The notes beneath the pieces are model-generated. The model was not told the DNA's origin. It ran no database searches and saw only the letters and a list, made by a program, of their open reading frames with translations. A DNA stretch of 64,000 nt, taken from Thermoplasmata archaeon. GTDB lineage: Archaea; Thermoplasmatota; Thermoplasmata; Thermoplasmatales; Thermoplasmataceae. This document shows, piece by piece, positions 17,078 to 25,904 of the stretch (positions within the stretch are counted from its first letter, which is position 1; every line of letters begins with the position of its first letter). Both the position numbers and the translations under genes were made by a program. The stretch spans positions 1 through 64,000 of the forward strand of contig JAJZZM010000020.1 of assembly GCA_021797555.1 (NCBI GenBank), read 5' to 3'.

Positions 17078-19924
17078 ATGAATCATATTAAATTGCTTTC
17101 AATTTTTATTACAGTTATTATGGTTTCTTCTATGCTTATTGTCTCATCAGACAGTGCACATAACAATATAAATAATAATACATATATAAAAAATTCCACA
17201 TTGAATTCAAATTCACTGAATTTAAAATCACCGAATAAATCTATAAATAAAATACCATATTACGAATATATACCAAATTTAAACGACCTTAATAAAGGCG
17301 GCAATAATGTATCGCCATTATATAACTATTCGCCTGCGCCTATGGGGCTTGCGGACTATGGATTAAATAATACCGGCGCATATGAAATAAATACCACAAG
17401 TTTTGCGGCTATGCTAAATGTATCTAACATCTCAGCATATAGCCCAGGTTATACTGATCTGGTAGAGGAACCGGACTGGTTATCCATACAGTTCAATACC
17501 GTTATGACAGATGTAGATGTTCATGGCAAAAATGATACATTCTGGACCCAGAATGTTGCATATACGAACGGTAAAACCTTAATATTTATAGACAATATAT
17601 GGAATTTTACAGCTAGTAATCTATATATGCCTAACAGTACAATATACTCTGGAAACGGTATTGTGTCCAGCAATGAATATTATTACAGTATAGGGCCAGA
17701 AATTAATATAACGGAACCGTTTACATTAAAATTATATAACAATGCAACCTTAATAGATAATAAATCGGCAGTATTCTTTAATTACAGCATAACTGAGAAT
17801 AGTAAAACAGTTTCCGGTTCATATGATAAAGTTATATTTAACTCAAGCAAGGTAAAATATAATCCTGAATTTACAGTGAATGGCTATAAAAAGTTGCCAA
17901 ATAAACTATTATATGACGTTGAATTAATTTTTGGTGGCCCTGGCGGTGGAACAAACGCAGTTATAAGTAATTTAAATGCAACTACAAAAATTGAATATCT
18001 GGATAATGGGTCCTATGTTAATATAAAATCAGCATATGACTATGGATCCGATTCCGGAGAAACTTCCAGTGGAATATCAGCCTATTATAGTAATGAAACG
18101 GAATATTTGCATAATGGGCCTGCGTTATTATATGGCTTATGGAATACAAGGAATGAGGTCAAATCTGGCTATATTAAATTAAATGATACATTAAACGTAA
18201 ATGCATTTGCATTTGCTGGAATAAATGGTACAAAAAATTATCCATATAACCTATCCTATGCACCACTGACAGATTCAAACTTAATACTGTATTTGCCACC
18301 GAATAGTTATAATATAACATTATTATTGAATAATTATAATGAATATAACTTTACATTTAATAAAAATAGTTCAAAGGGAATTAATATGATATATATAAAA
18401 AACTTATATTATACGCCAATTTATAATATAAAAAATAATACATATATCTCAGATATAATAATAAAATTAAATCCCTTATTTAATAAATTAAATGACTATG
18501 GTTACCCTGTTTTCATACTTGTTTCACTGGATAATGCAAACTATGAAAAAATATCAAACATCATGGAAAATAATGATAAGTATTATTATGATAATGGGAC
18601 AGCAATAACAATAAGAAATATTAATTATGAGATGGATATATTTAATTCAAGAAATATAAATATAAACAGTATTAATATAAACAATAATTCATTAATGCTT
18701 TTCAACACAGTAAATTCAAAATTAAATAATATAAAAATAACAGGTGTAAATGATTCATTGGGGATAGCCTTTGAATTTTCTTCGCATATTGATATTTCGT
18801 ATGTTGATGTTTATGATGCAATAGGCATATTATCATATTATTCTAATTATATAAATGAATATTATATAAACTCAAATGAAAAATCAATAGGTTCATATAA
18901 TTGCTATTCGTCATTCAATGTAATAGAAAATTCTACAGCATACACAGGGTCAATAAACAATATACTTTTAAATACAAATTATACTGTAATTTTTAATCAG
19001 ACCTCTGTAAATACAAACAATACATATATTATAGATTCACAGAACGATTATGTATATTATCTATTTGGTTACAATGAAACTTATTATGGCTGTTATATTG
19101 GTTTAATAAATATATTTTCAGACAATCTTCATATAATGAACGTAACAACCACTAACTTTGCAGCTGGAGTGTATGATTATAAATCAAATAACATTTCAGC
19201 AAATAATATAATATCGTATAATGGTATATATTCCATTTATATCTATAAATCAGATAATAATTATATTAACAGAATTTCTGGCTATAAAAATGGCATAAGT
19301 ATATTTATTTATGGCGATTATAATACAGTATTTAATAGCACGTTTGAGCAGGATCAAAGTTATGGTGTTGACATATATTCTGGAAACAATAATTATATCT
19401 ATTTTAATAACTTTATTTCAAATAATAATAATTCAATAAATGAAATACAGGCTTTTTCATCACCTGATAACTATTTCAATGTAAATAGTATAGGCAATTA
19501 CTGGTCAAATGAACATTATTATAACAGTTCCGTAATGCCATATTATATATCAAATAACGTTTTTGATTACCATCCATTAAAAGAACCAACATATATAAAA
19601 ACATCAAAAGTAACATTTATAGCAGAGAATTTAAACAAAAATACTGCATGGTCAATCACTATAGATAATAAAACAGTAACATCAACTAATGACATAATAA
19701 GTTTTAATTTGCCAGATAATACATACAGTTACATTATAACAGAAAATGGGAAAAACTATACTGGAAATATAAACCTGAGTGGAAATAAAAATGTATATAT
19801 TGAATTACATAAAGATAATCTACAGAACTATATTAATTATATATATCTGGCAATAATAATTTCAGTAATTGTTATTCTAATAACTGTATTTACATTTATA
19901 AGATCAAAAAATAAGTATGACTAA
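17078..19924 (+). CDS. Membrane-anchored thermopsin-family protease with NosD-like beta-helix
   Basis: From ATG 17078 the product is about 948 residues; the first 26 residues of the tracked ORF look spurious. A signal peptide (IKLLSIFITVIMVSSMLIV) is followed by an A5 thermopsin domain opening with SPAPMGLADYGL near residue 85. Thermopsins are pepsin-like acid proteases of thermoacidophilic archaea. Residues of about 480-830 form Asn/Tyr/Ile-rich repeats with GNYWSNEHYYN, typical of NosD/CASH right-handed beta-helices. A C-terminal transmembrane helix (about 915-938) and a short basic tail anchor it. It probably digests protein outside the cell at acid pH, with the beta-helix acting as a spacer or binding surface. 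Confidence 0.85.
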   Translation: MNHIKLLSIFITVIMVSSMLIVSSDSAHNNINNNTYIKNSTLNSNSLNLKSPNKSINKIPYYEYIPNLNDLNKGGNNVSPLYNYSPAPMGLADYGLNNTGAYEINTTSFAAMLNVSNISAYSPGYTDLVEEPDWLSIQFNTVMTDVDVHGKNDTFWTQNVAYTNGKTLIFIDNIWNFTASNLYMPNSTIYSGNGIVSSNEYYYSIGPEINITEPFTLKLYNNATLIDNKSAVFFNYSITENSKTVSGSYDKVIFNSSKVKYNPEFTVNGYKKLPNKLLYDVELIFGGPGGGTNAVISNLNATTKIEYLDNGSYVNIKSAYDYGSDSGETSSGISAYYSNETEYLHNGPALLYGLWNTRNEVKSGYIKLNDTLNVNAFAFAGINGTKNYPYNLSYAPLTDSNLILYLPPNSYNITLLLNNYNEYNFTFNKNSSKGINMIYIKNLYYTPIYNIKNNTYISDIIIKLNPLFNKLNDYGYPVFILVSLDNANYEKISNIMENNDKYYYDNGTAITIRNINYEMDIFNSRNININSININNNSLMLFNTVNSKLNNIKITGVNDSLGIAFEFSSHIDISYVDVYDAIGILSYYSNYINEYYINSNEKSIGSYNCYSSFNVIENSTAYTGSINNILLNTNYTVIFNQTSVNTNNTYIIDSQNDYVYYLFGYNETYYGCYIGLINIFSDNLHIMNVTTTNFAAGVYDYKSNNISANNIISYNGIYSIYIYKSDNNYINRISGYKNGISIFIYGDYNTVFNSTFEQDQSYGVDIYSGNNNYIYFNNFISNNNNSINEIQAFSSPDNYFNVNSIGNYWSNEHYYNSSVMPYYISNNVFDYHPLKEPTYIKTSKVTFIAENLNKNTAWSITIDNKTVTSTNDIISFNLPDNTYSYIITENGKNYTGNINLSGNKNVYIELHKDNLQNYINYIYLAIIISVIVILITVFTFIRSKNKYD

Positions 19925-19941
19925 ATTATAAAATTTTAAAT

Positions 19942-20343
19942 TTATATATCAAGAACTATGATAGCATAATTATCTTCGGGCCTTATTTCAAGATTATAGT
20001 ATGTTGGTGCTTTTATTAAATATTCATACTCTACATTATATGGGACCTCAGAACCATAGATTATACCGGTTAATTCATTATTTTTTACTTCAATGTCAGA
20101 AGAATAATACAGTATATTTTCAGTTTCAAGATAAAACAGTATATCGTTTAAAAATGATACCATTAAATCATCATAATTTTTTTTAATTATTTTTATTTCT
20201 TTTGTTTTGTCTTTATCAAGTTTTGAAATAGGGATAATTAAATTAGCCATTGCATATAATGCATTTTCAAATAAAAGTTTATAGGTATTGCCATATACCA
20301 TAATCCTTAAATCCCCTGTATGATCAATCAATTTATATTTCAT
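19942..20343 (-). CDS. Archease (RtcB activator)
   Basis: Archease promotes turnover of the RNA ligase RtcB and so supports tRNA splicing and RNA repair. The sequence MKYKLIDHTGDLRIMVYG matches the family opening with its metal-binding Asp, and the end RPEDNYAIIVLDI carries the conserved C-terminal Asp. ATG 20343 gives 133 residues, the usual size; the longer tracked ORF adds an unsupported 16-residue leader. RtcB is not in this window. Confidence 0.85.
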   Translation of the reverse strand: MKYKLIDHTGDLRIMVYGNTYKLLFENALYAMANLIIPISKLDKDKTKEIKIIKKNYDDLMVSFLNDILFYLETENILYYSSDIEVKNNELTGIIYGSEVPYNVEYEYLIKAPTYYNLEIRPEDNYAIIVLDI

Positions 20344-20521
20344 AATATATAATATAAAACTTGTATAAACAGATATTGAATATGAATGCAACTAACTAAT
20401 TTATTTTAATATGAGAATATGGTAATGTTAGATTAAAGTATTGATATTGAGTATGAATATAATAAAGGATTAAAAATTAAAAATATTTTTATATATATAT
20501 TTAATCTTATCTACTAGTGCG

Positions 20522-21349
20522 ATGAGTTATATGAAAGATGAAATGGATAAATCATTGGACAACATTGTGAATTACGCAAAAAGTAATGGGTTTAATATTT
20601 ATTATTCAATGGATATAGACATAGTAATAAACTTCGAATGGGATAAACGCATGGGCAATGTAAAGGAATTTCTCAAAAATGCAAGGAATAATAAAATAAA
20701 CTCGCTAGTATTATCAATAAAAAGGTTTGAGGATGAGGATATTGATTACAGTTATATTAACTATAAAAAATTTATAAATAAAATTGCAGAAATAGATTTA
20801 ATGTATATAATGAATGATGTCGGATATAAATATCATGAGGAGGCAAAATGGTTTACGGAAATCAATACATTAACTATAGATGATTTATTAGGCGATTACA
20901 ATGATAAAAAAATATTGCCATTAACAAAGGAAATAAATGAAAAATCCATTGATGCATTATCAGATGATATGGTAAAGTACATAAACGAAGAATTTTTGGA
21001 CATACCTAATTCAGACATTAATGAGATTATAAGGAGATTCTGGCTCTACAAAGGTATAAACCTTGATTTTGCAATAGAAACGGATATTAAAAATAAAATA
21101 GATGCTGTGAACAAAAATGTAAAAGATATTATTAAGAACGAAAAACAAAACGATGAAAAAAATAAACTTTATAAATTGATGCCTAGCATTATTTCAGATT
21201 TTGCTAAAATAAAGAAAGATGATATAAATATGGATTATATAAAGAAGTATCTTGCAGATAATAATATTAAAATAAAATATAAACAGAATATTAATTTTAT
21301 TTATAATGAGTTAACAAGAGAATTAAAAATAAAAAATGATAAATATTGA
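20522..21349 (+). CDS. Hypothetical protein
   Basis: I do not recognise this 275-residue protein. It is soluble, lysine- and aspartate-rich, and contains no cysteine. The first 100 residues alternate strands and helices (YYSMDIDIVINFEWDK, SLVLSIKRFEDEDIDYSYI). The remainder is mostly helical and charged. A TATA-like run (TTTTTATATATATATTTAATC) lies about 20-40 bases upstream, consistent with a leaderless start at ATG 20522 or the ATG nine bases later. It is an isolated gene ahead of tetraether synthase with more than 200 bases between them. Confidence 0.75.
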   Translation: MSYMKDEMDKSLDNIVNYAKSNGFNIYYSMDIDIVINFEWDKRMGNVKEFLKNARNNKINSLVLSIKRFEDEDIDYSYINYKKFINKIAEIDLMYIMNDVGYKYHEEAKWFTEINTLTIDDLLGDYNDKKILPLTKEINEKSIDALSDDMVKYINEEFLDIPNSDINEIIRRFWLYKGINLDFAIETDIKNKIDAVNKNVKDIIKNEKQNDEKNKLYKLMPSIISDFAKIKKDDINMDYIKKYLADNNIKIKYKQNINFIYNELTRELKIKNDKY

Positions 21350-21571
21350 TATGTATTAAAGCTAAATAATAATAAATAATTTTAATCCAACAACTTTAAT
21401 TTTTTTAGCTTTCATATATAATTAACTGCCAATTAGAATTTTTATAGTATTTAAAGCTAAAATTTGTAATTATTGCAGCTACTTAATGATTTTAGTAATT
21501 AGCATAAAAAAAAACAAAAGTTATATATTATTTTAATTGCTTATCTGTATTAGTTAAAAAGGTGAATTAAT

Positions 21572-23398
21572 ATGGTAATGACAGAAGAAAAGAAAAACTC
21601 GGAAGTTAGACTGGCAAATAACTTTGAGATAAGTAAAAATGCGCCATTCAAAACCGTAGATGAATTTTTAAACTCTATGGGTCATTTAATTACTGATGAT
21701 ATGCTTGTTTTAAGAGTAACCGAAAGTTTATGTCCTCTCTGTGCAGATGAAGAAAAATTTGATCAGATGAGAATCCCTGCAATAGTTTATGAATATGGTG
21801 GAGAAGTAGATTTAATAAAAGAATGCTCGGAACATGGCGTAACAAAGGAGAAATATTGGGAAGACTATGATATGTATGAGGAGGCACAAAAATTCCAGGA
21901 TAAAGAAGGAACAAAAATAATGAACCCAAACGTAGCCGTATACGCAGATAAAATTGTATGCCCTACACACTGTGGATTGTGCGTTAAACATAAATCCCAT
22001 ACAGGTCTTGGAAATGTTGTTATAACAAACAGATGCGATTTATCATGCTGGTACTGTTTCTTTTATGCAAAGGAAGACGAACCAATATATGAGCCATCAT
22101 TAGATCAAATTAGACTGATGTTAAGAAGAATGAGAAATGAGAAACCCGTTGGAGCAAATGCTGTTCAGATAACAGGTGGAGAACCAACATTAAGGGATGA
22201 TATAATAGATGTAATAAGAATAGCAAGGGAAGAGGGCTATGAACATGTCCAGATGAATACAAATAGTGTAAGGGCAGCATATGATCCTGATTTTGTTAAA
22301 AGGGCAAAGGATGCAGGGTCTAATGTTGTTTATACAAGTTTCGATGGCCCTACCCCAAGGTCAAACCCTAAGAATTTCTGGGAGATACCTATGGCACTGG
22401 AAAATTATAAGAAAGCACCTATGGGTGTAGTTCTTGTGCCAACAGTCATAGGTGGCATAAATGACCAGTATCTTGGAGATATGATAAAGTTTGCTGTATC
22501 CAACATGGATGTTGTAAGGGGAGTTAACTTCCAGCCAGTAAGCCTTGTGGGAAGAATGTCAGATCGTGCAAGGGCAAGGCAGAGAATAACAATACCTGGT
22601 GCAATAAAGAAAATTGAGCAGCAGCTTGATGGCCAGATAGGCAGAGAGGATTTCTTTACGGTTCCAGCAACAACAGAGGTATCAAACTTTGTTGAGGCAT
22701 TAAAGGGACACCCAACATACAAATTATCAATACACTTTGCATGTGGAATGGGTACATATGTATTCATAGATGATGGAAAAATCATACCTGTAACAAGATT
22801 CGTGGATGTTAAGGGCATGTTTGAATATTTAGGAAGCCTTGGAGAGGAAATGAAATACTCCAAATGGAAAACAGCAAAGAAAGCTCAGTCGGTAACAAAA
22901 TTATTGCTGCATCTTAAAAAATTCGTTGATTATGAAAAAGCCCCTAAAGATTTCAAATTAAAGGATATGGTGTACAATGCATTCACGGAGGGAGATTACC
23001 ATGGATTAAAAGCATTCCATTATAAATCGTTGTTCATAGGATTTATGCACTTCCAGGACCCATACACATATGATGTGGATAGAGTAGAGAGATGCGATAT
23101 ACACTATGCAATGCCTGATGGAAGGGTAATACCATTCTGTGCATTCAATGTAATACCAGAACTATACAGGGATTCAACACAGAGAAAGTACTCAATACCT
23201 GCAAGCAAATATGAGGAGAACACAGGAGTAAATCTTAAGAAAGATAAATACTTCAGAAAATACACAAACGAAGAAAAGAAGAGAATAGTATCTTTCTATG
23301 AGAGAAGCCTTGGAAGAAACTTAACACAGCAGGAAATAGGACTTGATCTGGATAAGGATGAAATACCAATGATATCATCTGTAAATCCTGACCAGTAA
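21572..23398 (+). CDS. tes: Tetraether lipid synthase (Tes), radical SAM enzyme
   Basis: Tes joins the phytanyl tails of two archaeol lipids to form membrane-spanning tetraethers. The 608 residues match the Tes/MJ0619 layout: an N-terminal CxxC (LCPLCADEEKF, 54-57), the CSEHG segment, a cysteine cluster CPTHCGLC at about 130-137, the radical SAM motif CDLSCWYC (Cys155, 159, 162), the SAM-binding strand ITGGEPTLRDD, and later cysteines in HFACGMG, VERCDIHY and PFCAFNVIPELYRD that should hold extra clusters. GGTGA lies a few bases before ATG 21572. The gene is monocistronic with a TATA element upstream. Thermoplasmata membranes are dominated by tetraethers, so a strong, separately transcribed copy makes sense. 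Confidence 0.88.
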   Translation: MVMTEEKKNSEVRLANNFEISKNAPFKTVDEFLNSMGHLITDDMLVLRVTESLCPLCADEEKFDQMRIPAIVYEYGGEVDLIKECSEHGVTKEKYWEDYDMYEEAQKFQDKEGTKIMNPNVAVYADKIVCPTHCGLCVKHKSHTGLGNVVITNRCDLSCWYCFFYAKEDEPIYEPSLDQIRLMLRRMRNEKPVGANAVQITGGEPTLRDDIIDVIRIAREEGYEHVQMNTNSVRAAYDPDFVKRAKDAGSNVVYTSFDGPTPRSNPKNFWEIPMALENYKKAPMGVVLVPTVIGGINDQYLGDMIKFAVSNMDVVRGVNFQPVSLVGRMSDRARARQRITIPGAIKKIEQQLDGQIGREDFFTVPATTEVSNFVEALKGHPTYKLSIHFACGMGTYVFIDDGKIIPVTRFVDVKGMFEYLGSLGEEMKYSKWKTAKKAQSVTKLLLHLKKFVDYEKAPKDFKLKDMVYNAFTEGDYHGLKAFHYKSLFIGFMHFQDPYTYDVDRVERCDIHYAMPDGRVIPFCAFNVIPELYRDSTQRKYSIPASKYEENTGVNLKKDKYFRKYTNEEKKRIVSFYERSLGRNLTQQEIGLDLDKDEIPMISSVNPDQ

Positions 23399-23460
23399 AT
23401 ATTTTAATTTTTTATATTAATTTAACAAAAGAGATTTTTTTAATTATTTAAATTTTGGAT

Positions 23461-24180
23461 TTATATTAGTAATTTAAATTTATATTTACTGTAAAAATTT
23501 GATATATTTCCTGATTTAAATTCATTAAATATTTTTAAAGCGGTTTCACCAGAATCTTCAAGTAGCATAATGGAGAATGTGGAATCAGCTGATTTAAATG
23601 GAGAAAAATGTTTAAATTTCCAGTAAATGGCTTCGCTTTCCCACATGACACCGTAATCAATTTCATCGTTAAGGAACATTGCCGGGATTTCCCTGTAATG
23701 AGCACTTGATAAAAACACCTTATTTTTTAAATTGCCAAAATATTCGCAGTTCTTTTCATATAATTTTTTAAACTGTATGCCTATATTGCTTGTCCTCGGG
23801 TTAGGTATAGCGGATCTATAATTCTTTAAATCGCATAAATTTTGAGGTTTTTTTGTCCGGTATATTAATGTAATATTATCAGAAACAAAATCAAATTTAT
23901 CCCTTATTTTTATGCCCTTGGAAAAATGATTATTTATACATACTATCTCAGGCTTAAAATTAATTCTCAGATTGCCGATTGAAATTGGGGACCCCTCTGC
24001 CCTTTTTCTTACCATAATTTCAGGCAAAGTTTCAACATATAAATTTATGCCCTTGGAATGAAAATATGGTATAAAACTATTTGCAATAAACCATTGATTA
24101 CCCGGGATAGAAAGCTTTACACCGTCAATATAACCGCTGAAGTCATTTAAAACATCAAAATTAGGAACTGCAAATTTCAT
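23461..24180 (-). CDS. Periplasmic-binding-protein-like domain without signal peptide
   Basis: The exact function is unknown. The 239 residues look like a type 2 substrate-binding fold: an N-terminal strand FAVPNFDVL, a central IPNPRTSNIGIQFKKLY resembling the hinge segment of ModA-like anion-binding proteins, and EIDYGVMWESEA near the end, a typical lobe-closing motif. There is no signal peptide, lipobox or transmembrane helix, and no ABC transporter genes are adjacent, so it is more likely an intracellular ligand-binding protein or sensor than a transport receptor. Confidence 0.65.
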   Translation of the reverse strand: MKFAVPNFDVLNDFSGYIDGVKLSIPGNQWFIANSFIPYFHSKGINLYVETLPEIMVRKRAEGSPISIGNLRINFKPEIVCINNHFSKGIKIRDKFDFVSDNITLIYRTKKPQNLCDLKNYRSAIPNPRTSNIGIQFKKLYEKNCEYFGNLKNKVFLSSAHYREIPAMFLNDEIDYGVMWESEAIYWKFKHFSPFKSADSTFSIMLLEDSGETALKIFNEFKSGNISNFYSKYKFKLLI

Positions 24181-24221
24181 GTAACTGTATCATATATTTA
24201 TATATAAATAATTCATGATTT

Positions 24222-24500
24222 TTATTTTATGTTTTTTAATATTTCCCTCAATTTTACGGAGTTACCGGCTATATTAACCTCTGATTCTAGATCAAAACTT
24301 GCATTTATTGCAAGATTTTTATCCTTCATGGGTATAAGAAAATATGCAATGCTCTTATTTCCAGTAAGTATTAATTTACTTTTCGTAATTTTGCCAGTGG
24401 ATTCATCTCTGTATGAATATATAACAAATTTTCCTGAATCCACATAAATGCGCTCCTCTTTTCTTCCATTTTTTGATTTCGTTTCATATGGCTTATCCAT
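24222..24500 (-). CDS. Small hypothetical protein
   Basis: I do not recognise this protein. ATG 24500 gives 92 residues (MDKPYETKSKNGRKEE); the tracked ORF starts at an upstream TTG. After a basic N-terminus the sequence is strand-rich and amphipathic (KFVIYSYRDESTGKI, KSKLILTGNKSIAYFLIP). It is cysteine-free and soluble. It follows the same strand as the binding-protein-like gene, which starts 42 bases downstream of its stop, so the two may be cotranscribed. Confidence 0.6.
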   Translation of the reverse strand: MDKPYETKSKNGRKEERIYVDSGKFVIYSYRDESTGKITKSKLILTGNKSIAYFLIPMKDKNLAINASFDLESEVNIAGNSVKLREILKNIK

Positions 24501-24632
24501 GAAATAATATGGCAATATAATATATAAAAATTTAAATTATATAAAATTTATAACGTTTAACGATAATTAAAATAAAAAAACATAAAAAATAAATATTCGT
24601 CAAAAAATAATATTTTATTTAAAAGAATAACG

Positions 24633-24657
24633 TATATATACTTAGATAGTATATATA
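24633..24657. promoter_or_regulatory. Palindrome overlapping the TATA box of the HTH gene
   Basis: TATATATAC and GTATATATA are nine-base inverted arms around a seven-base centre. The right arm forms the likely TATA box about 25 bases before ATG 24676. A dimeric regulator bound here would block TBP, so autoregulation by the downstream HTH protein is an attractive inference. Confidence 0.5.
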
Positions 24658-24675
24658 TAATTGTGGGGCGAAATT

Positions 24676-24993
24676 ATGGAGCAGAAAACTGAAATTTATG
24701 CTGAAGTAATGGGGTTGCCGGAAAATAAGATTGTTGTAAGAAGTTATATGGGCAGACCATCAAAACTGAGCGAAAACAATATGGTTTTATTAAAAAAAAG
24801 CATAGAAGAGAAAAAAATGTGTACTGTAAATGAAGTTCAGAAATATATAAAAGAAAGATTTAATGTTAGCTACTCTTCCAAGGAAGTAAGAGAAATATTA
24901 AAGAAGTTCAATCTAAATTATTATCCACTTATAAGGAAATATACATATGAAAGCTATTACAATGATAAAATTATTAAAAAATTTGAATTTTAA
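24676..24993 (+). CDS. Orphan transposase-type winged helix DNA-binding protein
   Basis: The 105-residue product (from ATG 24676; the track begins at a TTG) contains GRPSKLSENNMVLLKKSI, then a helix-turn-helix (CTVNEVQKYIKERFNVSYSS, KEVREILKKF). This is the arrangement of the N-terminal HTH region of IS630-type transposases. No catalytic DDE domain follows; the ORF ends in its own stop after a short basic tail, and the downstream 50 bases are non-coding. It could be a transposase remnant, but the intact frame, its own TATA box and the overlapping palindrome favour a domesticated regulator. Confidence 0.6.
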   Translation: MEQKTEIYAEVMGLPENKIVVRSYMGRPSKLSENNMVLLKKSIEEKKMCTVNEVQKYIKERFNVSYSSKEVREILKKFNLNYYPLIRKYTYESYYNDKIIKKFEF

Positions 24994-25047
24994 ATTTTAT
25001 ATATTTTAAATTAATAAACATTATTAATAAAATAAATATTTACCATC

Positions 25048-25794
25048 ATGAATATAATAGATAAGATAAGATCAAACTTTGTTATAATAGGTCACCGTGG
25101 ATTGCCTTCAAGATATCCTGAAAATACATTTTTATCATTTAAAAATGCTTTTAAATACACGGATATTGTTGAACTCGATGTACATCTATCAAAGGATAAT
25201 ACTGTATATGTTATACACGACTTTAATCTTAAAAGACTGGCCAATGTTGATAGAAATATAGAGGATATGTATTCATATGAGATAAATAGCATAAAAATAA
25301 AAAATGAAAATATACCTGAATTAAGCGATTTGTTAAGCAATTTCAATGACAAATATTTTTTAATTGAGTTAAAAACAATAGATGATTCAGGAAATGCCAT
25401 AAAAAATGACATCACTAAAAAAACTATAGAGGTAATAAAAAAATCAAAAATGAAGGACCATGTATGTATAATTTCATTTAACCCATTTTCATTAAACGAG
25501 GCAAGATTAGCAGATAATAGCATACAGTTAGGGCTTGATTACTGCAAAACATCAAAAAAATATATGGAATTAGATTATAACGATTTGAAGGAAATGAACA
25601 TATCTCTATTTTTGCCTGAATTTAATATGGAATGCAAAAACATGTTTACTGAATTAATTGATAAAGGCATATGCGTTATTCCATGGGCTATTGATAATCA
25701 AAAAGATGCTTTGGATGCATTAAACATGAATTTAAATGGGATAATAACAAATAAAGTAGATAAATTATCCAGCATGAGGGGATTGGAAAGGTAA
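25048..25794 (+). CDS. Glycerophosphodiester phosphodiesterase
   Basis: The enzyme hydrolyses glycerophosphodiesters to glycerol phosphate and an alcohol. The 248 residues hold the GDPD signature GHRGLPSRYPENTFLSF with the catalytic His and Arg near residue 17, the metal ligands in VELDVHLSKD, and the second catalytic His in VIHDFNL. The C-terminal WAIDNQKDALDALNMNLNGIITN is the typical barrel closure. It lacks a signal peptide, so it works in the cytoplasm, probably in recycling phospholipid head groups. Confidence 0.92.
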   Translation: MNIIDKIRSNFVIIGHRGLPSRYPENTFLSFKNAFKYTDIVELDVHLSKDNTVYVIHDFNLKRLANVDRNIEDMYSYEINSIKIKNENIPELSDLLSNFNDKYFLIELKTIDDSGNAIKNDITKKTIEVIKKSKMKDHVCIISFNPFSLNEARLADNSIQLGLDYCKTSKKYMELDYNDLKEMNISLFLPEFNMECKNMFTELIDKGICVIPWAIDNQKDALDALNMNLNGIITNKVDKLSSMRGLER

Positions 25795-25904
25795 GGTTAA
25801 ATAAATAAGACCATAAATTTTTCACCAATAACAATACAATATAATCATAAATATTTATAATGTAAATAAAGAAAAATATTAATCCTTTTATGAATTAAAC
25901 AGGT

